From Microcoleus sp. AS-A8 (lineage in GTDB: Bacteria; Cyanobacteriota; Cyanobacteriia; Cyanobacteriales; Coleofasciculaceae): 64,000 nt of DNA. The notes under the pieces were generated by a model, which was given only the letters and a program-made list of their open reading frames with translations, was not told where the DNA came from and did no database searches. The position numbers and the translations under genes are program-made. The stretch lies in NCBI GenBank assembly GCA_039962225.1, contig JAMPKV010000011.1, positions 236,332 through 300,331 of the forward strand, in the 5' to 3' direction. This document shows positions 9,288 to 17,938 of this stretch, one piece after another (the stretch's first letter is position 1; the number at the start of each line of letters is the position of its first letter).

Positions 9288-9352
9288 TGTTACAAATGTT
9301 AATCTAATTTTGCATAAAACTCTGGCTTTTTCACATGAGTTATAGACAGAAG
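9288..9352 (+). promoter_or_regulatory. Shared 42-nt upstream element, copy 4 (subtilase gene)
   Basis: The core at 9311-9352 starts TGCATAAAACTCTGGCTTTT and ends ATGAGTTATAGACAGAAG, 42 nt. An upstream TGTTACAAATGTTAAT at 9288-9303 matches the AT-rich extension of copies 1 and 5. It lies 56 nt before the ATG of the subtilase gene, in the same orientation. Confidence 0.75.
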
Positions 9353-9408
9353 GTGAGCGAAACAGCTAAGCTGCCTGTAACTATTTTGTATTAACCAGAG
9401 AATTAGAT

Positions 9409-11757
9409 ATGGAAAGTATTCAGCCAGTTCTGACCCATGAAATAGCTCCGTTTGATTTGAGTGGAGGACTGGAACAAGCCAAGAACAATTTTTTATTAGA
9501 CCCTTTGAGTAACAATTCCGAATTAGGGAGTGCCTGGGGAGCAGGTGCTATGAGTTCAGCAGTTGAGCAGCCATTAACACTGTCTGCTCAAGAAGTAGGC
9601 AACCCTAGCTCAGGTTTTGATGTCTACAATTTTCCGGAATCTTATGGAACTACTTTAGATGGAAAGGCATCTAACTTAAGTTCCGAAACTGGGGTTCTCA
9701 CGGCGGGAGAAACAAGCGATCCTCTGCTCTTTGGTGATAACTATATTGCAAGCGTTGTACCAGATCCTGGTAACACCTTAGGAGCCGCATATGACGTTGG
9801 TACGCTCAATGGCACCCGTACCTTGACGGATTTTGTTGGCAGCACCGACACCAACGACTACTACCGTTTTAGTCTCGCCAGCGTCAGCAACTTCAATGTG
9901 TCCCTGACTGGCTTGAACGCGGATGCTGATGTACAGCTATTAGACAGTAATGGAAACTTCATTACATATTCAAATCGTAGTAGTAATGGCGATGAATCGA
10001 TTAACCGCGCTTTGGCAGCGGGTACGTACTTTGTTCGGGTCTATCAGTACAGTGGCGATACCAACTACACCCTGAACCTGTCCACTGATCAACGCAGCAA
10101 CCTCCTACCCACTGAGACTGATATTGGTACTCTCACGAACACCCTTACCTTTACGGATTTTGTTGGCAGCACAGACACTGCTGACACCTACCGTTTCAGT
10201 CTGGGTGGTACCAGCAACTTCAGCCTATCCCTGACTGGCTTGAGTACTACCTATCCCAATGATGCCGATGTACGACTGATTCAGGATGTCAACAACGATG
10301 GGATGATTCAAGACACAGAAGTCATTGCCAGTTCAGCTCGTGGTGTTGGTCAAGATGAATCGATCAACTTTTCCGGCTTGGCAACAGGCACCTACTTTGT
10401 CCAGGTCTATCAGTACAGTGGCGATACGAGCTACAATCTAAGCCTCTCAGCCGCGAGTTCCAATTACGCGCGTACTGTATCAGGAAGCCTGCGAGCTGAT
10501 ACGTTTACATTCCAGCGTGGCTACGCCCGTACAGTTTTCTCTGGCAATGGTAATGTTGACTTTGGTAGTGGTTCGCGAGACGTACTTGATTTTTCCAGTA
10601 TTTCATCTAACACAGTCAGCTTTAACTTAGCCACCAGCACAAGTGGTGGTGTGCTATATAACCCTGGGAATGGCACTCGTGTCTTTGATGCCATCACAGT
10701 TAATAACAATCAGATCCTCTTTGAGGGAATTGACAGAATTCGCTTTGCAGACCGGACGATTGACCTATCAGTGACGCCCAATGATCCCCTATTTGGGCAA
10801 CAGTGGAACCTGCACATGATGGGAGTTCACAATGCATGGCGCTTCACTACAGGTTCAAATCGGGTGCTAGTTGGTGTGCAAGACACAGGGTTAGGAACCG
10901 ACCCTAATGGCTCTATCCACAATGATCTACGCACAACAACTATCTACACAGATAACTACCGTGACGACTACTCCCGTGGTGGAATCGCGAAAACGACTTC
11001 TCACGGTACTTCAGTCCAAGGCATTATTGCTGCTGCCAGTAACAATGGCATTGGGATGAGCGGGATTAACTGGAATTCTCCTGTTTTCAACATTGATGTC
11101 CTCGACGGTAACGCTGGAGATCAATCCCTAGCCGAAGCTACACAGAACATGATCAACCAGGCTAATAGTCAGGGACAACGTCTTGTGATCAACATGAGTT
11201 TAGAAGGCGGTGGCATTAACTCGGCATTCGAGCGACTTATTGCTAACAACCAAAATAATGCTCTGTTTGTCATTGCATCTGGCAATGGTGATACTAGTAG
11301 TGTTAGTTACCCAGCCTCTCTGGCTAGCAGATACAACAATGTTATTGCAGTTGGTGCTTCCTGGGGGACTCGTGATTGGTATGGCAATACAACAACACCC
11401 GGTACTCGCATCTCTTACCCAGGTTGGTGGGGTTCTAATTATGGGACTGGACTAACGCTGATGGGACCTTCTGAGGTGATTGCTACCGATGCAACTCGTT
11501 CATCATCAGGCTCAGTTAACTTTGGCTTTAACACTCGCTTCAATGGAACTTCAGCTGCGACACCAAACGTTACAGGGGTTGCTTCATTGGTGTGGAGTGC
11601 CAATCCCAATCTAACCGCCACGCAGATTCGGACAATTATGTCACAAACAGCCTATGACCTAGGTGCATCTGGATACGATACAACATACGGTAACGGGTTT
11701 GTTAATGCTGATGCCGCTGTCCGGCGGGCAATGGCAATAGCACGAGGTGCTGCCTGA
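9409..11757 (+). CDS. S8 (subtilisin-like) peptidase with two PPC domains
   Basis: Predicted extracellular serine protease of 782 residues. After an unconserved N-terminus without an obvious signal peptide come two pre-peptidase C-terminal (PPC) domains at ~120-225 and ~235-345 (each with DFVGSTDT...YRFSL and YFV.VYQYSGDT). A linker (~350-450) follows. The S8 catalytic domain spans ~460-775, with the triad Asp in VQDTG (~491), His in SHGTS (~531) and Ser in NGTSAATP (~713). PPC domains usually sit after the protease domain, so their position in front is unusual. The product may leave by a C-terminal signal or type I route. The shared 42-nt element lies 56 nt upstream, and a PrcB-like lipoprotein gene follows 107 nt downstream. 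Confidence 0.92.
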   Translation: MESIQPVLTHEIAPFDLSGGLEQAKNNFLLDPLSNNSELGSAWGAGAMSSAVEQPLTLSAQEVGNPSSGFDVYNFPESYGTTLDGKASNLSSETGVLTAGETSDPLLFGDNYIASVVPDPGNTLGAAYDVGTLNGTRTLTDFVGSTDTNDYYRFSLASVSNFNVSLTGLNADADVQLLDSNGNFITYSNRSSNGDESINRALAAGTYFVRVYQYSGDTNYTLNLSTDQRSNLLPTETDIGTLTNTLTFTDFVGSTDTADTYRFSLGGTSNFSLSLTGLSTTYPNDADVRLIQDVNNDGMIQDTEVIASSARGVGQDESINFSGLATGTYFVQVYQYSGDTSYNLSLSAASSNYARTVSGSLRADTFTFQRGYARTVFSGNGNVDFGSGSRDVLDFSSISSNTVSFNLATSTSGGVLYNPGNGTRVFDAITVNNNQILFEGIDRIRFADRTIDLSVTPNDPLFGQQWNLHMMGVHNAWRFTTGSNRVLVGVQDTGLGTDPNGSIHNDLRTTTIYTDNYRDDYSRGGIAKTTSHGTSVQGIIAAASNNGIGMSGINWNSPVFNIDVLDGNAGDQSLAEATQNMINQANSQGQRLVINMSLEGGGINSAFERLIANNQNNALFVIASGNGDTSSVSYPASLASRYNNVIAVGASWGTRDWYGNTTTPGTRISYPGWWGSNYGTGLTLMGPSEVIATDATRSSSGSVNFGFNTRFNGTSAATPNVTGVASLVWSANPNLTATQIRTIMSQTAYDLGASGYDTTYGNGFVNADAAVRRAMAIARGAA

Positions 11758-11864
11758 TAGACAAATGAAACAGGAGTGGTTTTGGATTTTTTTACCTGAT
11801 GGGAAACTTTTCAAAATCACTCTGCATCTTAGGGTAATAATAATGATGGGATAACTCAAGCTGT

Positions 11865-12467
11865 ATGGTCTTTTTAACTCAAACTCTTTCCGCTCTAGTT
11901 TTGGGCAAGGAGATATTTAAGCTAGTGAGCCTGGGTGCAGTTATTACAGCAAGTGGTTGCTATTCCCAAGCTCTAAGTAGCCCATCTCGCTCACTTCCTT
12001 CACAGTCTAGACCTTCTTTGCAAGCTCCCACAATGAATAAATCTGTTAAATTTGAAAGCCTTGACGTTGGTCATAGTCCCTTGGAAGAAGGGTTTCAACC
12101 TGAACCCAAAGCTATTGTTTTCCGAAATCAGCAGGAATGGGCTAAATTTTGGGCGAGTAGTTCTTTCCTAGATATGAACTTGCAAAAACGTCCTGCTCCG
12201 GCTGTAAATTTTGATAAGCAGATGGTAATTGCCTTAACTTCAGGTTCTAGACCAACTGGAGGATTTAGCGTTCGGGTTGATCGCATCGCGCCCGTTCAGA
12301 ATCAGCTGGGTAATCGGTGGGTTATTCATTACAGTGAAATCATCCCTGATAAAAATTGTCTGTTGACTCAGCAACCCACAACACCTGCTGTTTTTGTATT
12401 AACTGAGAAGTCTAATGTTACGGTTGAGTTGAGAGGTCAGAAAATTACTTCTACTTGCTCTAAGTGA
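11865..12467 (+). CDS. PrcB-like lipoprotein
   Basis: A protein of 200 residues with an N-terminal hydrophobic segment and a lipobox-like ASGC (Cys at ~32), so probably a membrane-anchored lipoprotein. The region ~60-195 resembles the PrcB C-terminal family (protease-complex subunit): FRNQQEWAKFW, then VNFDKQMVIALTSGSRPTGGFSV, and VFVLTEK near the end. In spirochaetes PrcB is an accessory of the subtilisin-like protease PrcA. Here it directly follows a subtilase gene on the same strand, which fits an accessory or inhibitor role. This pairing is inferred. Confidence 0.7.
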   Translation: MVFLTQTLSALVLGKEIFKLVSLGAVITASGCYSQALSSPSRSLPSQSRPSLQAPTMNKSVKFESLDVGHSPLEEGFQPEPKAIVFRNQQEWAKFWASSSFLDMNLQKRPAPAVNFDKQMVIALTSGSRPTGGFSVRVDRIAPVQNQLGNRWVIHYSEIIPDKNCLLTQQPTTPAVFVLTEKSNVTVELRGQKITSTCSK

Positions 12468-12902
12468 GCAGTTGATTTTTGCCAGAGAGGTTAAAGGCTA
12501 CTACTCGAATCGGTACATTCTCTGCCTGTTGTTTCCACCCACATTCCGCATCCTCGACTGGCAGAATCGGTTTTTACGGAATTGGGAATTGACAACGGAA
12601 GTCCATTATCCTTAAGGGGATGGGAGAAAGTGCAGCACCGTCGGTAATGAGTCATTGATGGGTAATTGGGACAGCGATCTTCGGTGCAATACAGGACTTG
12701 TAGGAGCACAATATTGTCGTGTCCTACCGCATGGTATAGGCAACTCCAAGCCTCTATTGACAGGTATAGTCGATCATAGAAGGCCGGCTGGAAGTTTATA
12801 AGCGAAGGCGATCGCTCAAGACTCTGGACTCTTCATGGTTTGGCAGCTGCTCTAGAGCGCTGCCAGGAATGTTGACCTTATGAGCTACAGCTAGACAAAC
12901 CC
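12468..12902. other. Intergenic region without a recognisable gene
   Basis: About 435 nt between the PrcB-like gene and the truncated protease paralogue. A 72-codon minus-strand open frame (12491-12709) has cysteine-rich, low-quality composition and no family resemblance. One HIP1 octamer lies near 12811-12820. No transposon end or promoter could be recognised. Confidence 0.5.
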
Positions 12903-13400
12903 TCACTTTTGGTCTACAAGCCCAGGAAACTCTGGATCGATCTTGGAGTCGGCTCCTATATGAGGAGAACCAGCTCTTGTAGACGTGTTAGAAGGCGTCA
13001 TAGGTCTGATCTCACCAACTCGGGTAGAACGAGTGCCAACGTCATAGCTTATTTCTCTGTCGGGTGACTGGGTGCTGCGTGACGTTGGGGAGCTATCTGT
13101 ATTTTGTTCAGGCATAGCTGGGACATTCACCAGACTTGGGTCAAGCTTCGCCGCCGGGTCATTTGGTGATAGTGGATAGGTTGGGGAGCTATCTGTATTT
13201 TGATTTTGTTCGGGCATGGCTGGAACATTCACAAGACTTGGATCAAGCTGCGCTGCTGGGTCATTTGGTGACAGTGGGACTGAACGAGGTTGAGCTGGAT
13301 CAGCCTGTGGAAGTGCCTGTGTTACCCCAGCAAGGGACAGGATGATAGAAGCTCCAGTTAACAATGGTAGAACCCACTGTTTGTTGCTCAAAGACTTCAT
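12903..13400 (-). CDS. Secreted protein, truncated paralogue of the trypsin-like protease
   Basis: A protein of 165 residues. The signal peptide (~1-30, ending TQALPQ) and the following pre-region are clearly related to the 365-residue protease gene upstream. The pre-region motif LSPNDPAA-K/Q-LDPSLVNVPAMPEQ occurs twice (~42-65 and ~77-97), once in the protease. The trypsin domain is absent, and the C-terminus (~100-165) is polar low complexity. It could be a protease-free remnant after deletion, or a decoy or spacer protein. GGAA lies 6-9 nt before the ATG. The 42-nt element is not seen in front of it. Confidence 0.65.
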   Translation of the reverse strand: MKSLSNKQWVLPLLTGASIILSLAGVTQALPQADPAQPRSVPLSPNDPAAQLDPSLVNVPAMPEQNQNTDSSPTYPLSPNDPAAKLDPSLVNVPAMPEQNTDSSPTSRSTQSPDREISYDVGTRSTRVGEIRPMTPSNTSTRAGSPHIGADSKIDPEFPGLVDQK

Positions 13401-13532
13401 AAAAATTCCTTACTCAATAACAATATAGTTCAGCTAGAGATAAAGACGAAGTAAATTAACCTTTGTTTCCTCACTACGATCAAAGGAAATTATGTTATTC
13501 CATAAAATGTCAAAGTTTTTGTTACAAGTTTG

Positions 13533-13564
13533 TCACCCCCAGTGGCTTGTCGGCGCTGGGGGTG
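13533..13564. other. Perfect 10-bp hairpin between two paralogues
   Basis: TCACCCCCAG at 13533-13542 pairs with CTGGGGGTGA at 13555-13564 across a 12-nt loop. It is downstream of the trypsin-like gene and upstream of its truncated paralogue, both minus strand. No T-run follows in the minus direction, so it may protect the 3' end or attenuate rather than terminate. Confidence 0.5.
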
Positions 13565-13625
13565 AGAGCTGTGCATAGGGAGTTGCCTTACCAAAACAAG
13601 AATTTTGTGGAAGGGTGGGGATGCC

Positions 13626-14723
13626 TTAGTTGCCAGTAGCAATCCAGGCATTGAGATCTTTTAACTTGTTGGAGTCAATGCGGGTACCGCAATTGTTTGG
13701 TTTGCATGAACCCTCATTTCCGTCCGTGTGGACACCAAAGACATAGCGGTCATTGTTGATAATCCGGTAAATCCCACTCCCACTCTGACCGCTATTTGTA
13801 TCGATTTGATAATGGAGGCGCTGCGAGGTTGAGCTGCCAATCGAACCGGCATCGTAGTAGAGGTAAACACTGCCCTTGTCGCCCGGGTAGCCTGCTATGT
13901 TGCCAGTCACGCCATTAATAGATGAATAGTAGTTATAGCCCAACCATCCGGTAGTATTGCCAATGTTTCTATCGAGGGTAACTAGAGCAAAGTCGTAGTT
14001 CTTGTTTCGATCTTTCGTCCAGCCCGTGTAACTTCGGAAATAGGTGGCAAAGACCGATCCATAAGGTTTATAGGTTCCATTGAGACCAGGAATTACTTCC
14101 ATTTTAGTGATCCACCCCCCCCTGGACGGATTATGAACACAATGACCCGCTGTTAATAGATACTTGGCACTGATCAGCGTGCCTGAACACCCATAAATCT
14201 GACCGTTGGGATAGGTCACGTATAGTTTTGCTTGGGTACGCCAGGGATAGGTAGTCGTGTTGTCGATCCGGATGCGATCATCTTGACCAATTACGCTGCT
14301 GGGTGTAGGTCCAATCGTGCGAACTGGCACCCCCTTGTCAGGCTCTTGCTGAACCGTTGGATCTCGTCCCAAATTGGGAACACCACCCTGTTGAGCTGTG
14401 CTAGAAGATAGCTGTTGTTGGCGACTAATCTCTTGGACAGTACCAGTTTGAGGGTCATAGCCTACTGCTGAGACTGAGACAGGTGACTGGGGGGAGAGGG
14501 GAATCGTAGATATGGTCGGTCCAGGCTGGGGCATAGCTGGGACATTCACAAGCTTCGGATCGAGCTTTGCAGCCGGGTCATTCGGTGACAGTGGAGCTGT
14601 AGGTACTTGAAGTGCCTCAGGCTGTGAAAGCGCTTGTGTCACTCCAGTAAGGGTCAGGATACAGGATGTTCCAGCTATTAAGGGTAGAATCCACTGGTTC
14701 TTGTTAGTACGCATATATTTCAC
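13626..14723 (-). CDS. Trypsin-like (S1 family) secreted serine protease
   Basis: A protein of 365 residues with a signal peptide (~1-32) and a pre-region that shares the LSPNDPAAKLDP motif with its truncated paralogue. The protease domain (~150-360) resembles V8/glutamyl-endopeptidase-like S1 enzymes. The triad is His in LLTAGHCVHN (~193), Asp in YDFALVTL (~244) and Ser in SGQSGSGIY (~313). Conserved Gly and Cys residues (CSGTLISAKY; CKPNNCG) support the fold. Likely periplasmic or extracellular. The leader is long (about 250 nt) and contains an 84-bp-period tandem repeat and, beyond it, the shared 42-nt element. Confidence 0.9.
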   Translation of the reverse strand: MKYMRTNKNQWILPLIAGTSCILTLTGVTQALSQPEALQVPTAPLSPNDPAAKLDPKLVNVPAMPQPGPTISTIPLSPQSPVSVSAVGYDPQTGTVQEISRQQQLSSSTAQQGGVPNLGRDPTVQQEPDKGVPVRTIGPTPSSVIGQDDRIRIDNTTTYPWRTQAKLYVTYPNGQIYGCSGTLISAKYLLTAGHCVHNPSRGGWITKMEVIPGLNGTYKPYGSVFATYFRSYTGWTKDRNKNYDFALVTLDRNIGNTTGWLGYNYYSSINGVTGNIAGYPGDKGSVYLYYDAGSIGSSTSQRLHYQIDTNSGQSGSGIYRIINNDRYVFGVHTDGNEGSCKPNNCGTRIDSNKLKDLNAWIATGN

Positions 14724-14770
14724 AAATTTTGAACTAGTACAACACGACGGAAATATTCCGTCACAAAAGC

Positions 14771-14927
14771 TCTTGCCAATGTCAATTTTTGCTAGTTAGC
14801 TGTAGTACTTATCGCCCTTGTCTTTGCCTTTTATGCGAAAGTCCTCCTAGATTTCTTGCAAAAATCAATTTTTGCCAGGTAGCTGTGGTCGTTATCGCCT
14901 TTAGCTTTGCTTTTTATGCAAGAAGTC
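14771..14927. repeat. Two direct copies of a ~73-bp repeat, period 84 bp
   Basis: 14771-14843 and 14855-14927 share TCAATTTTTGC, TAGCTGT, TATCGCC and CTTT-TATGC blocks in the same order with about 80 percent identity by eye. They lie in the leader of the trypsin-like gene. Read on the minus strand, each copy begins near GCATAAAA, like the start of the shared 42-nt element. No open frame of quality is encoded. Confidence 0.65.
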
Positions 14928-14976
14928 TAATTATTAGGTTGATGTTTGAATTGAGGGTTAAGCGGAAGTTGCTCTC

Positions 14977-15045
14977 CCTCTATCTATTACTCAACTCAAA
15001 AAGCCAGAGTTTTATGCAAAATCACTAAAATTAATTTATGTAACA
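14977..15045 (-). promoter_or_regulatory. Shared 42-nt upstream element, copy 5 (trypsin-like gene)
   Basis: On the minus strand the core 15018 to 14977 starts TGCATAAAACTCTGGCTTTT and ends TTGAGTAATAGATAGAGG, 42 nt. An AT-rich extension to 15045 starts TGTTACATAAATTAATTTT, with the same 27-nt spacing to the core as in copy 1. Similarity to copy 1 also continues about 45 nt downstream (GCTTAACC...). It points to the trypsin-like gene and lies just behind the 3' end of the CHAT-TPR gene. Confidence 0.75.
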
Positions 15046-15119
15046 AAAATTACAATTACTCACTGTTTATGATAATTAAAAATTAATAGATATCTCAAAA
15101 TCTCTCAATACAGCAAAGA

Positions 15120-17897
15120 CTAAAGCCAATTCCCAACTAAAACATAAGGTGCCCAATAGTAGGGAGCTTTATATTGCTTAAACAGAGCTAACTGAGCTTG
15201 ATGCAACGCTTCAGCCTTCGTCACGCCTGGGTTGGTCAACTCCTTGTAGAATTGTCCCATTAGTTCAGCCGTAGAGCGATCGCTTACTTGCCACAACGTT
15301 GACAGCACACTGCGTGCCCCTGCTCTCACCGCTATCCCAGCTAACCCCAATGTCGCTCGGTTATCTCCTTGTGCTGTCTCACAGGCACTTAGGACAAGCA
15401 ACTCAACGCTTTTAGAAGAACTTTGGTTGTTAATTCGGAGCATGTTGTTCAAGTCACTGCTGTTGAGGAGTTGATCGTAAGCCAGAATAAATGTTTCTTC
15501 AGGGTCAGAACTGAATTTACCATGAGTTGCGATATGAACAACAGAAAAAGCACCGGAATTAATCTTGGTTTGAAGATTCGCCCCCGTAAATTTTAGATTC
15601 AATAGTAATTCTGAAGGTAAAATACTCCCAACTTGTTGCAATTCATCTACTACATTAGGAAGTTCGTTAAACTTTCGTCGCTCAACTTCTCTCTGCTCGC
15701 TCACTCCTGCTGTCAATATCTCTAACTTTTCTCGCTGCAAGGAGCGCAGGTCAAAAAGCTGCAAACCTGGAACCAAAGCAACAGCATAGGGCTTCTGCAT
15801 CAGATACTCTTTCTTTTTGCCATCATAAAGTACTGACATGGGAATATTTCGCAGCACCCCATCCAACACAAACACTAATGTTTTGACTTCTCTAGTGTTT
15901 TCTAATTCTTGCTCCAGCGGTCTAATCAACCATTCGTAAAGTTGTGTAGCTTTTTGGATAACTTCTTCTGGACGGTTGCGTCTTAATAAGTTTGATCGCA
16001 AATCGATCGCCGTTTTTTCGACCTCTGTCTGTTTGGCAAAATTTACATAGTGTTTGAGAGGCTGTCCTGGAAGTTTGGCAATCACTTCTAATCGATCTTC
16101 CAGAATAATTGGATAAATAAATACAGCTTTCTGGTCTACCTTGTCACCCTCTTGGTTAAGCTGTACTCTCTGAGAAAGGTTACAGCTCAGGAAATTTTCC
16201 AGTTCAGCTAACTGGAGAGCGTCAATGGCCTCAATAGCTTCCTTAAGATCGGTTTGGCTGGGTTCGGAATTTCCCTCAGTTCTTAATAGTAAATCAACGA
16301 GTTTGCGGTGAATCGGTTCCACATTGTCTCGAAAGGAGAATTGTACATCTGAGTCAATGGTGAGCAAGTCGCTCTTGACGGACTTGAGGGTTTTAACTGC
16401 TTCTTTATAGGCAGGAATCGCTCTTTTTCGATCGCCTTGTTTTTCCCATAAACGTCCCAACTGCCATTCCCAACGGTAGCGAATATCGGGAGCTTGACTC
16501 TCCTCAGCGAGGAGGAGAGCTTTCTGGGTAAGCTCTTGCGCTGCTGACCACTGTTCGGTCAGTTCATAGAGTCCACCTAACTGCCCCAGAGCATAGGATT
16601 CGGCTCTTCGGTCTTTGAGAGTACGAGCCTGTTGGACTGTATCGGCTAAAATCTGGGCAATTTCTGGCGAGGAAACTGGGACGAGGCTTTGCTGGGGAAG
16701 CTGTTCTCTCAGCTTTTCTTGGCGATGTGCGCTATCGCGCCTCTTGCACGAAATTGTATATTTGTCAATATTAGGCCGGAGACAAGTCAGACTTTGAGCA
16801 AAGTTTAGTCGGGCATAGATATTGGTTCGACTCGCAGGCAAGCTGGTAATCGACGGCCTGATTGTGGCTTGCAGTTTTGCTGCCTCTGACCATTTCCCAG
16901 TTTCTATTAAAAGACTGAGCAAATTTAAGTGAGCGTGAAGTCTGAGGGGAGGTGAGTCAGTGGCCTGTTGATAAAATGCGATCGCAGCCTGAGTATGCTT
17001 CGTCTCATCTTCTTCCTGACCAATCGCGATCGCTCTATTACCCAAGGCGCGTTCGGTATTCCCCAACTCCAGCAAAGCCGAACCAAGCGCTTTAGAGAGT
17101 TGAAAGTCTTTAGCCACTTGCAAACTGGTTTGCAAAACGGATCGAGACTCTCTTAGCCTGCCAACTTGTCTAAGAGCCTTACCCAAGCTTTGCAAGCCAG
17201 TTGCTCTGAGTTCGGGGTTAGATTGCTGCTGTAGGATGTTCTCAACCTTCAGTAATTCCGCTTTAGCCTGAGTGCTGAACCCTAATGCTTGTAGAGTCTG
17301 GGCTTGGTTAATTAAACTACCAATAATGCCTGTCTGATTACCCGCTTTGTCGTAAGTAGCGGCTGCTCTCTTCCAGGTTTCCAGAGCTTGCTCTAAATGT
17401 CCTTTTGCCCATTGCAGGCGACCTTGAGTGTTCAAGGCTTTGGCGAAAACATCTAAGTAAGCCTGGCTGTTAGCTGTTTGTGCCTGGTTCTTTAGAAGGT
17501 TAAGGCTGTTTGCGATCGCACCTTCTGCCTCCTGCCATTGTCCCAAGTGCTGATAAGCCAACGCGAGATAGCGCAACACTAGCGCTTGGTTCAGAGTATC
17601 TCCCTGAGTTACAAAAGTAGAAACTGCCTGCTGCCAAACCTCTATCGCCTGCGAAAATTGTCCAGCCTCATAAAGTTCTATGCCCTGTTGCAGTAACAAG
17701 TTGGCATTTGAGGTCTGAGAAATGCCTTGAGAAGTGCCTTCAATCGGTTGAGCTGACAGAGCGGGAACCGATAAGGTTGTAATAAGTGCTAACAAGGCTA
17801 TAAAGCTGAGTCTGACTATCTGCTGGTACGCCTTGCGTGGCGCGGACTTCCCCAAGAGTCGGATTGGATGGCAAAATAGAGGCGATTTGCTGCTCAT
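15120..17897 (-). CDS. CHAT-TPR protein (caspase-like protease, exported)
   Basis: About 925 residues. A signal peptide or membrane anchor (~25-52, LSFIALLALITTL) precedes many TPR repeats (~65-530). A C-terminal CHAT domain (~640-925) carries the dyad His in VHIATHGKFSS (~791) and Cys in LSACETAQGD (~836). CHAT domains are caspase-related cysteine peptidases, and TPRs bind partner proteins. A GTG at 17915 is possible, but GGAG sits 9 nt before the ATG at 17897. It is the last gene of a minus-strand run after three haemagglutinin-type genes (41-nt gap to the nearest). I infer action on these exoproteins or their export. Its 3' end is duplicated at 8530-8845. Confidence 0.9.
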   Translation of the reverse strand: MSSKSPLFCHPIRLLGKSAPRKAYQQIVRLSFIALLALITTLSVPALSAQPIEGTSQGISQTSNANLLLQQGIELYEAGQFSQAIEVWQQAVSTFVTQGDTLNQALVLRYLALAYQHLGQWQEAEGAIANSLNLLKNQAQTANSQAYLDVFAKALNTQGRLQWAKGHLEQALETWKRAAATYDKAGNQTGIIGSLINQAQTLQALGFSTQAKAELLKVENILQQQSNPELRATGLQSLGKALRQVGRLRESRSVLQTSLQVAKDFQLSKALGSALLELGNTERALGNRAIAIGQEEDETKHTQAAIAFYQQATDSPPLRLHAHLNLLSLLIETGKWSEAAKLQATIRPSITSLPASRTNIYARLNFAQSLTCLRPNIDKYTISCKRRDSAHRQEKLREQLPQQSLVPVSSPEIAQILADTVQQARTLKDRRAESYALGQLGGLYELTEQWSAAQELTQKALLLAEESQAPDIRYRWEWQLGRLWEKQGDRKRAIPAYKEAVKTLKSVKSDLLTIDSDVQFSFRDNVEPIHRKLVDLLLRTEGNSEPSQTDLKEAIEAIDALQLAELENFLSCNLSQRVQLNQEGDKVDQKAVFIYPIILEDRLEVIAKLPGQPLKHYVNFAKQTEVEKTAIDLRSNLLRRNRPEEVIQKATQLYEWLIRPLEQELENTREVKTLVFVLDGVLRNIPMSVLYDGKKKEYLMQKPYAVALVPGLQLFDLRSLQREKLEILTAGVSEQREVERRKFNELPNVVDELQQVGSILPSELLLNLKFTGANLQTKINSGAFSVVHIATHGKFSSDPEETFILAYDQLLNSSDLNNMLRINNQSSSKSVELLVLSACETAQGDNRATLGLAGIAVRAGARSVLSTLWQVSDRSTAELMGQFYKELTNPGVTKAEALHQAQLALFKQYKAPYYWAPYVLVGNWL

Positions 17898-17938
17898 GGA
17901 CTGGTTCTCCAACACTGAAAAACGAAGAATCAGGATAG

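Noticed and set aside
12491..12709. 72-codon minus-strand frame as a small gene or transposase remnant
   Set aside because: No resemblance to any transposase, cysteine-rich noise-like text, no ribosome-binding site.
14789..15028. 79-codon plus-strand open frame with a hydrophobic centre
   Set aside because: It runs over the 84-bp repeats and the 42-nt element, with no ribosome-binding site or homology.
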